From NCBI RefSeq assembly GCF_900143215.1, contig NZ_FRDM01000013.1, forward strand, positions 1-64,000: DNA of 64,000 nucleotides, in the 5' to 3' direction. Made by a program: the position numbers and the translations under genes. The notes beneath the pieces are model-generated. The model saw only the letters and a list, made by a program, of their open reading frames with translations. It searched no databases and was not told where the DNA came from. Positions 1-7,283 of the stretch are shown here, in pieces. Numbering within the stretch: the stretch's first letter is position 1; every line of letters starts with the position of its first letter. Source of the stretch: Geodermatophilus obscurus. Lineage in GTDB: Bacteria; Actinomycetota; Actinomycetes; Mycobacteriales; Geodermatophilaceae.

Positions 1-307
1 CCGTCGCCGGCGACACCTCGATGCCGGTGGCGGCGGTGAACGCCGCGGCGTGCTCGGCCAGCGTCGCCTCCGGGCACTGCGCCAGTCGGCCGGGCAGCCA
101 GGCGCGCACCGCCTCGGTCTTGACCGCCGCCGGACCGGGCTTGATCGCCCGCCGTGGCGCCAAGCTGCCGGTCTGGCGGCGCAACCGCACGTACCGCTCG
201 ATGCTGGGCACCGACACACCGAACACCGATGACGCCTGCTCCCGGCTCATTCCGGCGTCCACTGCCGCCAGCAGCTTCTCCCGAAGATCCACCGAATACG
301 CCCGCAT
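1..307 (-). CDS. IS630-family transposase, N-terminal part (cut by window edge)
   Basis: The visible 102 residues begin MRAYSVDLREKLLAAVDAGMS and continue with a helix-turn-helix (residues about 16-45, including EQASSVFGVSVPSIERYVRL), followed by a basic linker and a second predicted HTH region. This is the standard N-terminal HTH of IS630/Tc1-type transposases. The DDE catalytic domain would lie left of the window. The ATG is the first plausible start and no upstream coding sequence competes. I could not define a terminal inverted repeat in the 43 bases before the next gene, so the element's end and whether it is intact are unknown. Confidence 0.75.
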   Translation of the reverse strand, partial: MRAYSVDLREKLLAAVDAGMSREQASSVFGVSVPSIERYVRLRRQTGSLAPRRAIKPGPAAVKTEAVRAWLPGRLAQCPEATLAEHAAAFTAATGIEVSPAT

Positions 308-350
308 GGCCCGGGCCGTACCCACCCATCAATTCACCCGACCACCGCTG

Positions 351-1313
351 TCAGTAGGCGTCCACCACGTTGACCAACGGCTCGTCGGCCAGCACGCGGG
401 CCAGCTGCGCGGTGAGGGCGGCCGCGGCACGCGCGTCGGTTCCCGGGACCTCCCCGGCCACGTGCGGGGTGAGCAGCAGTCCGGGCGCCGACCAGAGCGG
501 GTGGCCCGGCGGCAGCGGCTCCGGGTCGGTGACGTCCAGGGCGGCGCGCAGCCGGCCCGCCGTCAGTTCGGCGAGGAGTGCATCGGTGTCGACGACGGCG
601 CCGCGGGCCGCGTTGACCAGCAGCGCGCCGTCGGGCATGGCGGCGAGGAAGGCGGCGTCCACCATGCCGGTCGTGGCCGGGGTGAGCGGCACGACGACGA
701 TCACCACGTCGGCCACCGGCAGCAGCCGGGGCAGCTCGTCGGTGCCGTGGACCCCCTCCCGTGGCCTGCGTGCGACCGAGGTCAGCTCGACGTCGAAGCC
801 CGCGAGCATCCGGCCGATCGTGCGGCCGATGTCGCCGGCGCCCAGGACGAGCACGCGGGCACCGACCAGGGAGGAGTGGGTGGCGAACGACCAGCGGCCG
901 GCGTCCTGCTCCCGGACGAAGAACGGGATGCCGCGCTGGGCCGCCAGCGTCGCGGTGACCGCCCACTCCGCGGTCGAGGGCGTGTGGGCACCACGGGCGT
1001 TGCAGAGCAGCACGCCCCGGGGCAGGCGCCCGACGAACCGCTCGGCGCCGGCGCTGAGCAGCTGCACCAGGCGCAGCCGGGGCAGCGCGTCGAGGAACCC
1101 GTTCCCGGGCAGGGTCGCGCGGTTGACGCGCGGCACCCAGACCTGCGCCCGGGTGGCCTCGCCGGTGGGGAGGCCGGCGTCGGCGTCCACCGGGTACGCG
1201 CGCACCCGTGGGGACAGTCGCTCGACCTCCTCGGCCAGCGCCGGGGTGGGGACGAGGACGTGCAGCGTCTCGTCGGGGCCGACGACGGAGGAACCACGGA
1301 ACTCGGTGGGCAC
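351..1313 (-). CDS. D-isomer specific 2-hydroxyacid dehydrogenase family protein
   Basis: 320-residue NAD(P)-dependent oxidoreductase. The Rossmann signature VLVLGAGDIGRTIGRML lies at about residues 145-161, and the C-terminal family motifs VNAARGAVVDTDALL and LLLTPHVAGEVPG follow; the His in TPHVAG is the expected catalytic acid/base. It is shorter than a SerA phosphoglycerate dehydrogenase and lacks a C-terminal ACT domain, so it is more likely a general 2-hydroxyacid dehydrogenase or glyoxylate/hydroxypyruvate reductase; the substrate cannot be read from sequence. The GTG start was chosen because the open frame upstream is arginine/proline-rich, not family-like, and overlaps the promoter and start of the divergent lipoprotein gene. 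Confidence 0.82.
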   Translation of the reverse strand: MPTEFRGSSVVGPDETLHVLVPTPALAEEVERLSPRVRAYPVDADAGLPTGEATRAQVWVPRVNRATLPGNGFLDALPRLRLVQLLSAGAERFVGRLPRGVLLCNARGAHTPSTAEWAVTATLAAQRGIPFFVREQDAGRWSFATHSSLVGARVLVLGAGDIGRTIGRMLAGFDVELTSVARRPREGVHGTDELPRLLPVADVVIVVVPLTPATTGMVDAAFLAAMPDGALLVNAARGAVVDTDALLAELTAGRLRAALDVTDPEPLPPGHPLWSAPGLLLTPHVAGEVPGTDARAAAALTAQLARVLADEPLVNVVDAY

Positions 1314-1326
1314 GGCCCCCGACCCT

Positions 1327-1383
1327 AGGAGGACCCCGTCCTCCCCACCCTCGCGGGCTCGGTGCGGGACCCGGGACGGGGCC
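1327..1383. repeat. Intergenic hairpin repeat, copy 1
   Basis: Shows the AGGAGGACCCCGTCC and GGGACCCGGGACGGGGCC modules of the dispersed intergenic repeat family. Unlike most copies it lies between two divergent start codons rather than after a stop codon. Confidence 0.6.
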
Positions 1384-1408
1384 GTCGGGCGCACGTACTG
1401 TTCGAGGA

Positions 1409-2572
1409 GTGAGCCGGCAGCACACGCGAGGGGGACGGGGCCTGGCCGCCGCCGCCCTGCTCGCCGTCGTCCTGGCCGGCTGCGGCAGCGACGGCTACGA
1501 GCCGGCCGGCCCCTTCCGGCCGCAGCCGGAGGGCCCGCCGCCCCAGGTGGGGCCGCCCACGGAGTCCCCGCAGGCACCCGGCCCGGGGGACCCGGCCGAC
1601 CCGGAGGGCGAGGAGGACGGCGGCGACCCGAACGTGGTGGCCTCCGGCCTCACCGTCCCCACCGGCCTGGTCGTGCTGCCCGACGGCACCGCGGTCGTCG
1701 GCGAGCGGGAGACCGGGCGGCTGCTGCAGGTCTTCCCGGACCGCTCCCCCGCCCGCGAGCTCATGACCGTCGGCGGCATCGACGCCGCCGGCGACGGCGG
1801 GCTGCTGGGGCTGGCGCTCTCGCCCACCTTTTCCGAGGACGGGCTGTTCTACGCCTACGTCTCGACGGCCACCGACAACCGGGTGGTCCGCTTCCCGATG
1901 GGCGGCATCCCGAACCCGGTGCTCACCGGCATCCCGCGCGGCGAGACGCACAACGGCGGTGGGCTGGTCTTCGCCGCCGACGGCACGCTGTTCGTGGGCA
2001 CCGGCGACACCGGGAACGCAGGCCTGGCCCAGGACCCCGCGTCGCTGGCCGGCAAGGTGCTGCACGTCGACGTGTTCGGCCGCCCGGTGGGCGCGGACCC
2101 CGTGCACAGCACCGGCCACGCCGACGTCACCGCGCTGTGCGTGGGCGGCGAGGCATCGCTGTACGCCACCGACGACGCCGCGTCCGGGCCCGACGAGCTC
2201 AACGCCGTCGTCGAGGGCGGCGACGCCGGCTGGCCGACGGCGGGCCCGGCGAGCACCGGCCCGGTCGTGCAGTTCCCGACGGAGGGAGGCGGGCTCGGCG
2301 GCTGCGCGGTCGCCGGCCGCACCGTGTTCCTCGGCTCCCTGGACGGCCGGCGGGTGCACACGGTGCAGCTCGACGGCGGCGGCGTGCTGGCCGAGGAGCC
2401 GGGCGCGTTCCTCACCGACCGGTACGGCCGGCTGCGGACCGTCGTCCTCGACGGCGAGGGCGCGCTGTGGGTCACGACGTCGAACAAGGACGGCATCGGT
2501 ACCCCGGCCGAGGACGACGACCGGGTGCTGCGCGTCTTCCCGCCGGGCGGGGCGTCCGACTCGCCGCTGTAG
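1409..2572 (+). CDS. LppZ-like lipoprotein, glucose/sorbosone (PQQ-type) dehydrogenase fold
   Basis: 387-residue predicted secreted lipoprotein. The N-terminus has an Arg-rich start, a hydrophobic stretch and the lipobox LAGC. A Pro/Glu-rich linker (about residues 30-75) leads into a six-bladed beta-propeller of the glucose/sorbosone dehydrogenase family: SGLTVPTGLVVLPDG, GDGGLLGLALSP, THNGGGLVFAADGTLFVGTGD, and LAGKVLHVDVFG. The THNGGG motif matches the catalytic/PQQ-site region of the family, but whether PQQ is bound is unknown. Mycobacterial LppZ has the same architecture and also neighbours gatB, so this is probably its ortholog. The GTG start has GAGGAG immediately upstream. It converges on gatB, with a strong hairpin between them. 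Confidence 0.82.
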   Translation: MSRQHTRGGRGLAAAALLAVVLAGCGSDGYEPAGPFRPQPEGPPPQVGPPTESPQAPGPGDPADPEGEEDGGDPNVVASGLTVPTGLVVLPDGTAVVGERETGRLLQVFPDRSPARELMTVGGIDAAGDGGLLGLALSPTFSEDGLFYAYVSTATDNRVVRFPMGGIPNPVLTGIPRGETHNGGGLVFAADGTLFVGTGDTGNAGLAQDPASLAGKVLHVDVFGRPVGADPVHSTGHADVTALCVGGEASLYATDDAASGPDELNAVVEGGDAGWPTAGPASTGPVVQFPTEGGGLGGCAVAGRTVFLGSLDGRRVHTVQLDGGGVLAEEPGAFLTDRYGRLRTVVLDGEGALWVTTSNKDGIGTPAEDDDRVLRVFPPGGASDSPL

Positions 2573-2584
2573 CAGCCCCTCGAT

Positions 2585-2640
2585 GATCATGGCGCTGCGA
2601 CCACCCTCGCGGTGGACGAGGTGGTCACGGCGCCATGATC
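2585..2640. terminator. Bidirectional hairpin between convergent lipoprotein and gatB genes
   Basis: Two 21-base arms (2585-2605 and 2620-2640) pair with only two mismatches around a 14-base loop. The outer part reads GATCATGGCGC against GCGCCATGATC. There is no U-tract, as is common in high-GC actinobacteria. Position 12 bases after one stop codon and 7 bases from the other supports a terminator for both genes. Confidence 0.75.
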
Positions 2641-2647
2641 GCGGGAG

Positions 2648-4147
2648 TCAGCTCCCGACCACGCGCTCCTCGAGCATGCGCTTCACCGTCGCGGCGTCGG
2701 CCTTGCCGCGGGTGGCCTTCATCACCGCGCCGACGAGCGCGCCGAGGGCCTGCACCTTGCCGCCCTGCACCTTGGCGACGACGTCGGGCGCTCCGGCGAT
2801 CGCGGCCTCCACCGCGGCGACCAGCTCGTCGGACTCCCCCAGCACCGCCAGGCCGCGGGCCTCGACCACCTGCGCCGGGTCGCCCTCGCCGGCGAGCACG
2901 CCGTCGAGCGCCTGCCGGGCCAGCTGGTCGTTGATCGTGCCCTCCGCGACCAGGCGGGTCAGCTCGGCGACCTGCCGCGGGGTGACGGCGAGCTCGGCGA
3001 GCTCCGCGCCGGCGTCGTTGGCGCGACGGGCCAGCTCGCCGAGCCACCACTTGCGGGCGTCGGCCGGGGTGGCGCCGGCGGCCACGGTGGCGTCGACCAG
3101 TCCGAGCGCACCCGCGTTGACCAGCCAGGCCATCTCCGTCACCGACAGGCCCCACTCCTGCTGCAGCCGCGCGCGGCGGGCGACCGGCAGCTCCGGCAGC
3201 TCGGCGGCGAGCTCGTCCACCCACTCGGCGTCCGGGGCGATCGGCACCAGGTCGGGCTCGGGGAAGTACCGGTAGTCGGTGGCCTCCTCCTTGCTCCGTC
3301 CCGGCGAGGTGCTGCCGGTGTCCTCGTGGAAGTGCCGGGTCTCCTGCAGCACCCGGCCGCCCGCGTCGAGGACGGCGGCCTGGCGGCGCATCTCGTACCG
3401 GACGGCCCGCTCGACGCTGCGCAGCGAGTTGACGTTCTTGGTCTCGGTGCGGGTACCCCACTCGAGGCTGCCGACCGGAGCCAGGGAGGTGTTCACGTCG
3501 CAGCGGAGGCTGCCCTGCTCCATCCGGACGTCGGAGGCGCCGAGGGTCTGGATGATGTCGCGCAGCTCGCTGACGTAGGCGCGGGCGACCTCCGGGGCCT
3601 TGGCGCCCGCGCCGGGGATCGGCCGGGTGACGATCTCGACCAGCGGGATGCCGGCCCGGTTGAAGTCGACCAGCGAGTGCGAGGCGCCGTGGATGCGGCC
3701 GGTGGCCCCGCCGACGTGCAGGTTCTTGCCGGTGTCCTCCTCCAGGTGCACCCGCTCGATCTCCACCCGGTAGGTCTCGCCGTCGACCTCGACGTCGAGG
3801 TGGCCGGCGGTGCACAGCGGCTCGTCGTACTGGCTGGTCTGGAAGCCCTTGGGGATGTCCGGGTAGAAGTAGTTCTTCCGGGCGAAGCGGCACCACGAGG
3901 CGATCCGGCAGCCCAGCGCCAGCCCGATGCGGATGGTCGCCTCGATGGCGGCGGCGTTGGCCACCGGCAGCGAGCCGGGCAGGCCCAGGCAGACCGGGCA
4001 CGTCTGGGTGTTGGGCTCGGCGCCGAAGGTGGTGGCGCAGCCGCAGAACATCTTCGACGCGGTGCCCAGCTCGACGTGGGTCTCCAGGCCGATGACCGGC
4101 TCGTAGCGGGTGAGGGTCTCGTCGTAGTCGACGAGGGTGTCGCTCAT
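2648..4147 (-). CDS. gatB: Asp-tRNA(Asn)/Glu-tRNA(Gln) amidotransferase subunit B
   Basis: 499-residue GatB. It activates the misacylated aminoacyl group and, with GatA and GatC, forms Gln-tRNA(Gln) or Asn-tRNA(Asn) in the cytoplasm. Clear family motifs: [21 protein letters not shown] near the N-terminus, the Cys pattern CGC...[12 protein letters not shown] (zinc site), [20 protein letters not shown], and [13 protein letters not shown]. The C-terminal YqeY-like tRNA-binding domain ends with [23 protein letters not shown]. Length is normal. Its ATG overlaps the stop of the small membrane protein gene by ATGA, so it should be translationally coupled as last gene of gatC-gatA-orf-gatB. Confidence 0.97.
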   Translation of the reverse strand: MSDTLVDYDETLTRYEPVIGLETHVELGTASKMFCGCATTFGAEPNTQTCPVCLGLPGSLPVANAAAIEATIRIGLALGCRIASWCRFARKNYFYPDIPKGFQTSQYDEPLCTAGHLDVEVDGETYRVEIERVHLEEDTGKNLHVGGATGRIHGASHSLVDFNRAGIPLVEIVTRPIPGAGAKAPEVARAYVSELRDIIQTLGASDVRMEQGSLRCDVNTSLAPVGSLEWGTRTETKNVNSLRSVERAVRYEMRRQAAVLDAGGRVLQETRHFHEDTGSTSPGRSKEEATDYRYFPEPDLVPIAPDAEWVDELAAELPELPVARRARLQQEWGLSVTEMAWLVNAGALGLVDATVAAGATPADARKWWLGELARRANDAGAELAELAVTPRQVAELTRLVAEGTINDQLARQALDGVLAGEGDPAQVVEARGLAVLGESDELVAAVEAAIAGAPDVVAKVQGGKVQALGALVGAVMKATRGKADAATVKRMLEERVVGS

Positions 4148-4326
4148 CTGGAGTTGGTCTCCTTCGGACCGGTGCTGCGGCCGCTCAGCCAGGCCCCGAC
4201 GGCGGTGAGCAGACCCAGGACGATGAAGACGGCGAAGAACACCTCGCCGGTGACGATCCAGCCGACCAGGCCCACGAGGACGACGAACGCGGTGAGGGCC
4301 CAGGCGGCCTTGAGCGCGCCGTTCAT
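4144..4326 (-). CDS. Small two-helix membrane protein between gatA and gatB
   Basis: 60-residue protein with two predicted transmembrane helices (about residues 8-24 and 27-46) and a polar tail [10 protein letters not shown]. It overlaps gatA upstream and gatB downstream, each through an ATGA junction, which supports real translation and tight coupling. I do not recognise a named family; short actinobacterial DUF-type membrane proteins look similar. No function is implied beyond membrane location and co-expression with the amidotransferase subunits. Confidence 0.7.
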   Translation of the reverse strand: MNGALKAAWALTAFVVLVGLVGWIVTGEVFFAVFIVLGLLTAVGAWLSGRSTGPKETNSR

Positions 4327-5855
4327 GCCGCGGTCCGCTGGGTGAGCTCGTCGAGGAACCGGGAGCCGCGGGTGGCGTCCAGCGCCGCCTCGACCGCGGC
4401 GGCGACCCGGTAGCAGCGGTCGTCGGCCAGCGCCGGGGCCATGACCTGGAAGCCGACCGGCAGCCCCTCGGACAGCCCGCACGGCACCGAGATCGCCGGC
4501 AGCCCGGCGAGGCTGGCCGGCAGCGTGCACAGGTCGGCGGCGTACATCGCCAGCGGGTCGTCGACGCGCGCGCCGATCGGCCAGGCCACCGTCGGGCTGG
4601 TCGGGCTGACCAGCACGTCGACGTCGTCGAACGCGCTGGTGAAGTCCCGGGTGATCAGCGTGCGGACCTTCTGCGCCTGCCCGTAGTAGGCGTCGTAGTA
4701 CCCGGCGGACAGGGCGTAGGTGCCGAGCACGATCCGCCGCTTCACCTCCGGGCCGAAGCCCTGCTCGCGGGTCAGCGACATGACCTCCTCGAGGGAGTGG
4801 CTGCCGTCGTCCCCCACCCGCAGGCCGAAACGCATGCCCTCGAAGCGGGCCAGGTTGGACGACGCCTCGCTCGGCGCGATCAGGTAGTAGGCCGGCAGCG
4901 CCAGGTCGAACGCCGGACAGGACACCTCGCGGACCTCGGCGCCCATGCCGGCCAGCAGCTCGACGGTCTCCCGCACGCGGTCCAGGACGCCGGGGTCGTA
5001 GCCGTCGGTGTGCCCGTCGCCGCCGAGCTCGCGGACGACGCCGACCCGCAGGCCGGCCAGCTCACCGCGGGCGCCCTCCTGCGTGGACCGCACCAGGGCC
5101 GGCACGGGGGCGTCGATGCTGGTGGAGTCGCGGGGGTCGTGCCCGCCGATCGCCTCGTGCAGCACGGCCGCGTCGAGCACGGTGCGCGCCATCGGGCCGG
5201 CCTGGTCGAGGCTGGAGGAGAACGCGATCAGCCCGTACCGGGACACCGAGCCGTAGGTGGGCTTGTGCCCGACCAGGCCGGTCATCGCGGCCGGCTGGCG
5301 GATCGAGCCGCCGGTGTCGGTGCCCAGCGCCCAGGGGGCCAGCCCGCCGGCGACCGCGGTCGACGATCCGCCGGAGGAGCCGCCGGGGATCCGGTCGGGG
5401 TCCCACGGGTTCCGCGTCGGGCGGTAGGCGGAGTTCTCGGTGGAGGAGCCCATGGCGAACTCGTCCATGTTGGTCTTGCCCAGCAGCACCGTGCCGGCGG
5501 CCTTGAGCCGCGCGGCGACGGTCGCGTCGTACGGCGGCCGCCAGCCCTCGAGGATCCTCGAGCCGCTGGTCGTCGGCACGCCCTCGGTGACGAAGACGTC
5601 CTTGAGCGCGACCGGCAGGCCGGCCAGCGGGCCGAGCTCCGCACCTGCGGCGCGGGCGGCGTCGACCTCGCCGGCGCGGGCGAGTGCGGCCTCGGCGTCG
5701 ACGTGCAGGTAGGCGCCGAGGACGTCGTCCTGCGCGGCGATCCGGTCGAGGTAGGCCTGGGTCAGCTCGACCGAGCCGGTCTCCCCGGCCGCGAGCCGGC
5801 GGCCGAGCTCGGCGGCGTCCAGCTGCGTCAGGTCGGTGTTCACGGGGGCGGTCAC
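4323..5855 (-). CDS. gatA: Asp-tRNA(Asn)/Glu-tRNA(Gln) amidotransferase subunit A
   Basis: 510-residue amidase-signature enzyme that hydrolyses glutamine and channels ammonia to GatB. The Ser-cisSer-Lys triad is intact: Lys85 (LPVALKDVF), Ser160 (PGGSSGGSS) and Ser184 ([10 protein letters not shown]). The C-terminal region ends with [22 protein letters not shown], as expected. The GTG start overlaps the gatC stop (GTGA), and its own stop overlaps the next gene's ATG, so the whole gat cluster is one coupled operon. Length is slightly above the usual 485-495 residues, with no disrupted motif. Confidence 0.97.
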   Translation of the reverse strand: MTAPVNTDLTQLDAAELGRRLAAGETGSVELTQAYLDRIAAQDDVLGAYLHVDAEAALARAGEVDAARAAGAELGPLAGLPVALKDVFVTEGVPTTSGSRILEGWRPPYDATVAARLKAAGTVLLGKTNMDEFAMGSSTENSAYRPTRNPWDPDRIPGGSSGGSSTAVAGGLAPWALGTDTGGSIRQPAAMTGLVGHKPTYGSVSRYGLIAFSSSLDQAGPMARTVLDAAVLHEAIGGHDPRDSTSIDAPVPALVRSTQEGARGELAGLRVGVVRELGGDGHTDGYDPGVLDRVRETVELLAGMGAEVREVSCPAFDLALPAYYLIAPSEASSNLARFEGMRFGLRVGDDGSHSLEEVMSLTREQGFGPEVKRRIVLGTYALSAGYYDAYYGQAQKVRTLITRDFTSAFDDVDVLVSPTSPTVAWPIGARVDDPLAMYAADLCTLPASLAGLPAISVPCGLSEGLPVGFQVMAPALADDRCYRVAAAVEAALDATRGSRFLDELTQRTAA

Positions 5856-6241
5856 TCCTCCTCCCCGAGGATCTGCGGCACGCGGAAGCGGTCGTCCTCG
5901 GCCGCCGGCGCCTGCGCGAGGACGACGTCGCGCGGCAGGCTCGGGGTGACGACGTCCTCGCGGGTGACGTTGGTCAGCGGTACCGCGTGGGTCATCGGCG
6001 GGACGTCGCCGGCGTCGGCCTTCCCGACCGCGGCCACGGCGTCGAGCACCGCGGACAGCTGCCCGGCGAAGTGGTCGAGCTCCTCGTCGGTGAGGGCGAG
6101 GCGGGCCAGCCGGGCCAGCTGCGCGACGTCCTCACGCCCGAGTCCGGCGACGGCATCACGCCCGGGTCCGGCGACGTCCTCGCGGCCGAGCGCGGCGGAC
6201 GCCTGCGACTCGGCCGTCTCCTGCGGGGAGGGGGTGCTCAT
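5852..6241 (-). CDS. gatC: Asp-tRNA(Asn)/Glu-tRNA(Gln) amidotransferase subunit C, with N-terminal octapeptide repeat
   Basis: 129-residue GatC; typical members are about 95-100 residues. The canonical core starts at [28 protein letters not shown] and runs through [17 protein letters not shown] to a VPQIL-type end, which wraps around GatA. The extra N-terminal 30 residues contain three near-copies of an eight-residue unit ([24 protein letters not shown]), encoded by three 24-bp tandem units; the last copy is the normal family N-terminus. First gene of the gat operon, read away from the divergent ACT-domain gene. Confidence 0.93.
   Translation of the reverse strand: MSTPSPQETAESQASAALGREDVAGPGRDAVAGLGREDVAQLARLARLALTDEELDHFAGQLSAVLDAVAAVGKADAGDVPPMTHAVPLTNVTREDVVTPSLPRDVVLAQAPAAEDDRFRVPQILGEEE
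6123..6194. repeat. Three 24-bp tandem units inside gatC
   Basis: Units at 6123-6146, 6147-6170 and 6171-6194 differ at a few positions each and keep frame, adding 16 residues to the N-terminus of GatC. Confidence 0.85.
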
Positions 6242-6423
6242 GCGGGGGCGGGACTCTCCTCGGTCGGCGCCCGACGGGCGCTCGTCACCACGTTCGGAAC
6301 CTCGCCACTGTACGTGCCGCGCCTGTCGCGCCGGTCGGCCGGAGGCGGTCCGCGCCAGGTCGCTCGACCGGCGGGCCGTCGATGGGGGAAGCTGTCGCCG
6401 CCCGCGATCGACGGAGATCGAAG

Positions 6424-6479
6424 AAGGACCCCCTGCCCCCCACCGCTCGCGAGCTCGCGGCGGGACCCTGCAGGGGGCC
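6424..6479. repeat. Intergenic hairpin repeat, copy 2
   Basis: Full-length unit: AGGACCCCCTGCC arm, CACCGCTCGCGAGCTCGCGG centre, CCCTGCAGGGGGCC arm. It lies between the divergent gatC and ACT-domain genes, only 17 bases before the ACT start, so here it is not a 3' element. Confidence 0.8.
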
Positions 6480-6496
6480 GCTGACCCGGAGGCACC

Positions 6497-7165
6497 GTGT
6501 CCTATCTCCTTCGGCTGGTCGTGCCCGACCGCCCCGGCATCCTCGGCGCGGTGGCCACCGCGCTCGGCGAGGCGGGCGTGGACATCGTCTCCGTCGACGT
6601 CCTGGAGCGCGGTGGCGGCGTAGCCGTCGACGACATCCTCGTGGACCTGCCCACGGGCCGGGTGCCGGACAGCCTGATCACCGCCGCGCGGTCGGTGCCG
6701 GGGGTGCAGGTCGAGTCGCTGCGCCCCTTCGCCGGCCCCCTCGACATGCACCGCGAGCTCGAGCTGCTGGAGGCGCTCGCCCGGGCGGCCGAGGACACCG
6801 CCGCGAAACTGCTCGCCGCCGAACTCCCTCGGGTCTTCCACAGCGGCTGGGCCGTCGTCCTCCGGGGCGCGCAGCGGTGTCCCTGCGAGGTGCTCGCCGC
6901 CTCCGAGGCCGCGCCCACCTTCGACGAGATGACCCTGCCCTGGCTGCCCATGTCCGCGCCGCAGCTCCTGCCGAGCGAGGCGGAGTGGCTTCCCGAGCGG
7001 TGGCGGGAGATGGCCATCGAGATGATGGCCACCCCCTTCGGCGACCCCGGGACGGCCGTCGTCATCGGCCGCTCCGGCGGGCCGGCGTTCCGCCGCTCGG
7101 AGCTGCTGCGGCTGGTCCACCTCGCCGGCATCGCGGCCAGCGTCGCCCACCTGCCCCCGGCCTGA
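6497..7165 (+). CDS. ACT-domain protein (Rv3013-like)
   Basis: 222-residue cytoplasmic protein. Residues about 3-70 form one ACT domain (LLRLVVPDRPGILGAVATALGEAGVDIVSVDVLERG), typical of amino-acid-binding regulatory modules. The C-terminal half has a GAF-like alternating hydrophobic pattern with the conserved-looking segments LPWLPMSAPQLLPSEAEWLPERW and GTAVVIGRSGGPAFRRSEL. Mycobacteria carry an ACT-domain gene in the same place between ligA and gatC, also divergent from gatC, so this is likely its ortholog. GTG start with GGAGG five bases upstream. Ligand and partner are unknown. Confidence 0.8.
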   Translation: MSYLLRLVVPDRPGILGAVATALGEAGVDIVSVDVLERGGGVAVDDILVDLPTGRVPDSLITAARSVPGVQVESLRPFAGPLDMHRELELLEALARAAEDTAAKLLAAELPRVFHSGWAVVLRGAQRCPCEVLAASEAAPTFDEMTLPWLPMSAPQLLPSEAEWLPERWREMAIEMMATPFGDPGTAVVIGRSGGPAFRRSELLRLVHLAGIAASVAHLPPA

Positions 7166-7246
7166 GCTCTCACCTCGCCGGCTAACCGGCCGCTCGCGCG
7201 CTCGGTCGACCGCCACCACTTCTCCTTCCTGAGCTGGGCTTTCCGC

Positions 7247-7276
7247 TTGCAGCAGCACCCTGTTCGAACGTATGAT
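7247..7276 (+). promoter_or_regulatory. Predicted promoter of the DUF222-HNH gene
   Basis: TTGCAG (7247-7252), 18-base spacer, then TATGAT (7271-7276). The downstream ATG at 7284 is 7 bases past the -10 box, so the transcript is probably leaderless. The -10 lies inside the LexA-type box. Confidence 0.5.
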
Positions 7277-7279
7277 CGA
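7264..7279 (+). promoter_or_regulatory. LexA (SOS) box
   Basis: TCGAACGTATGATCGA matches the actinobacterial SOS consensus TCGAAC-N4-GTTCGA at 11 of the 12 defined positions. It covers the -10 element, so LexA binding would block transcription. In mycobacteria several 13E12/DUF222 repeat-family genes are SOS controlled, which supports the reading. Confidence 0.72.
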
Positions 7280-7283
7280 TTGC

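Noticed and set aside
351-1313. SerA phosphoglycerate dehydrogenase
   Set aside because: Too short and lacks the ACT/regulatory C-terminus; only the general 2-hydroxyacid dehydrogenase assignment is supported.
6242-6423. Possible gatC promoter with TACAGT (complement at 6307-6312)
   Set aside because: A -10-like hexamer exists but no acceptable -35 at 16-19 bases; too weak to list as a feature.
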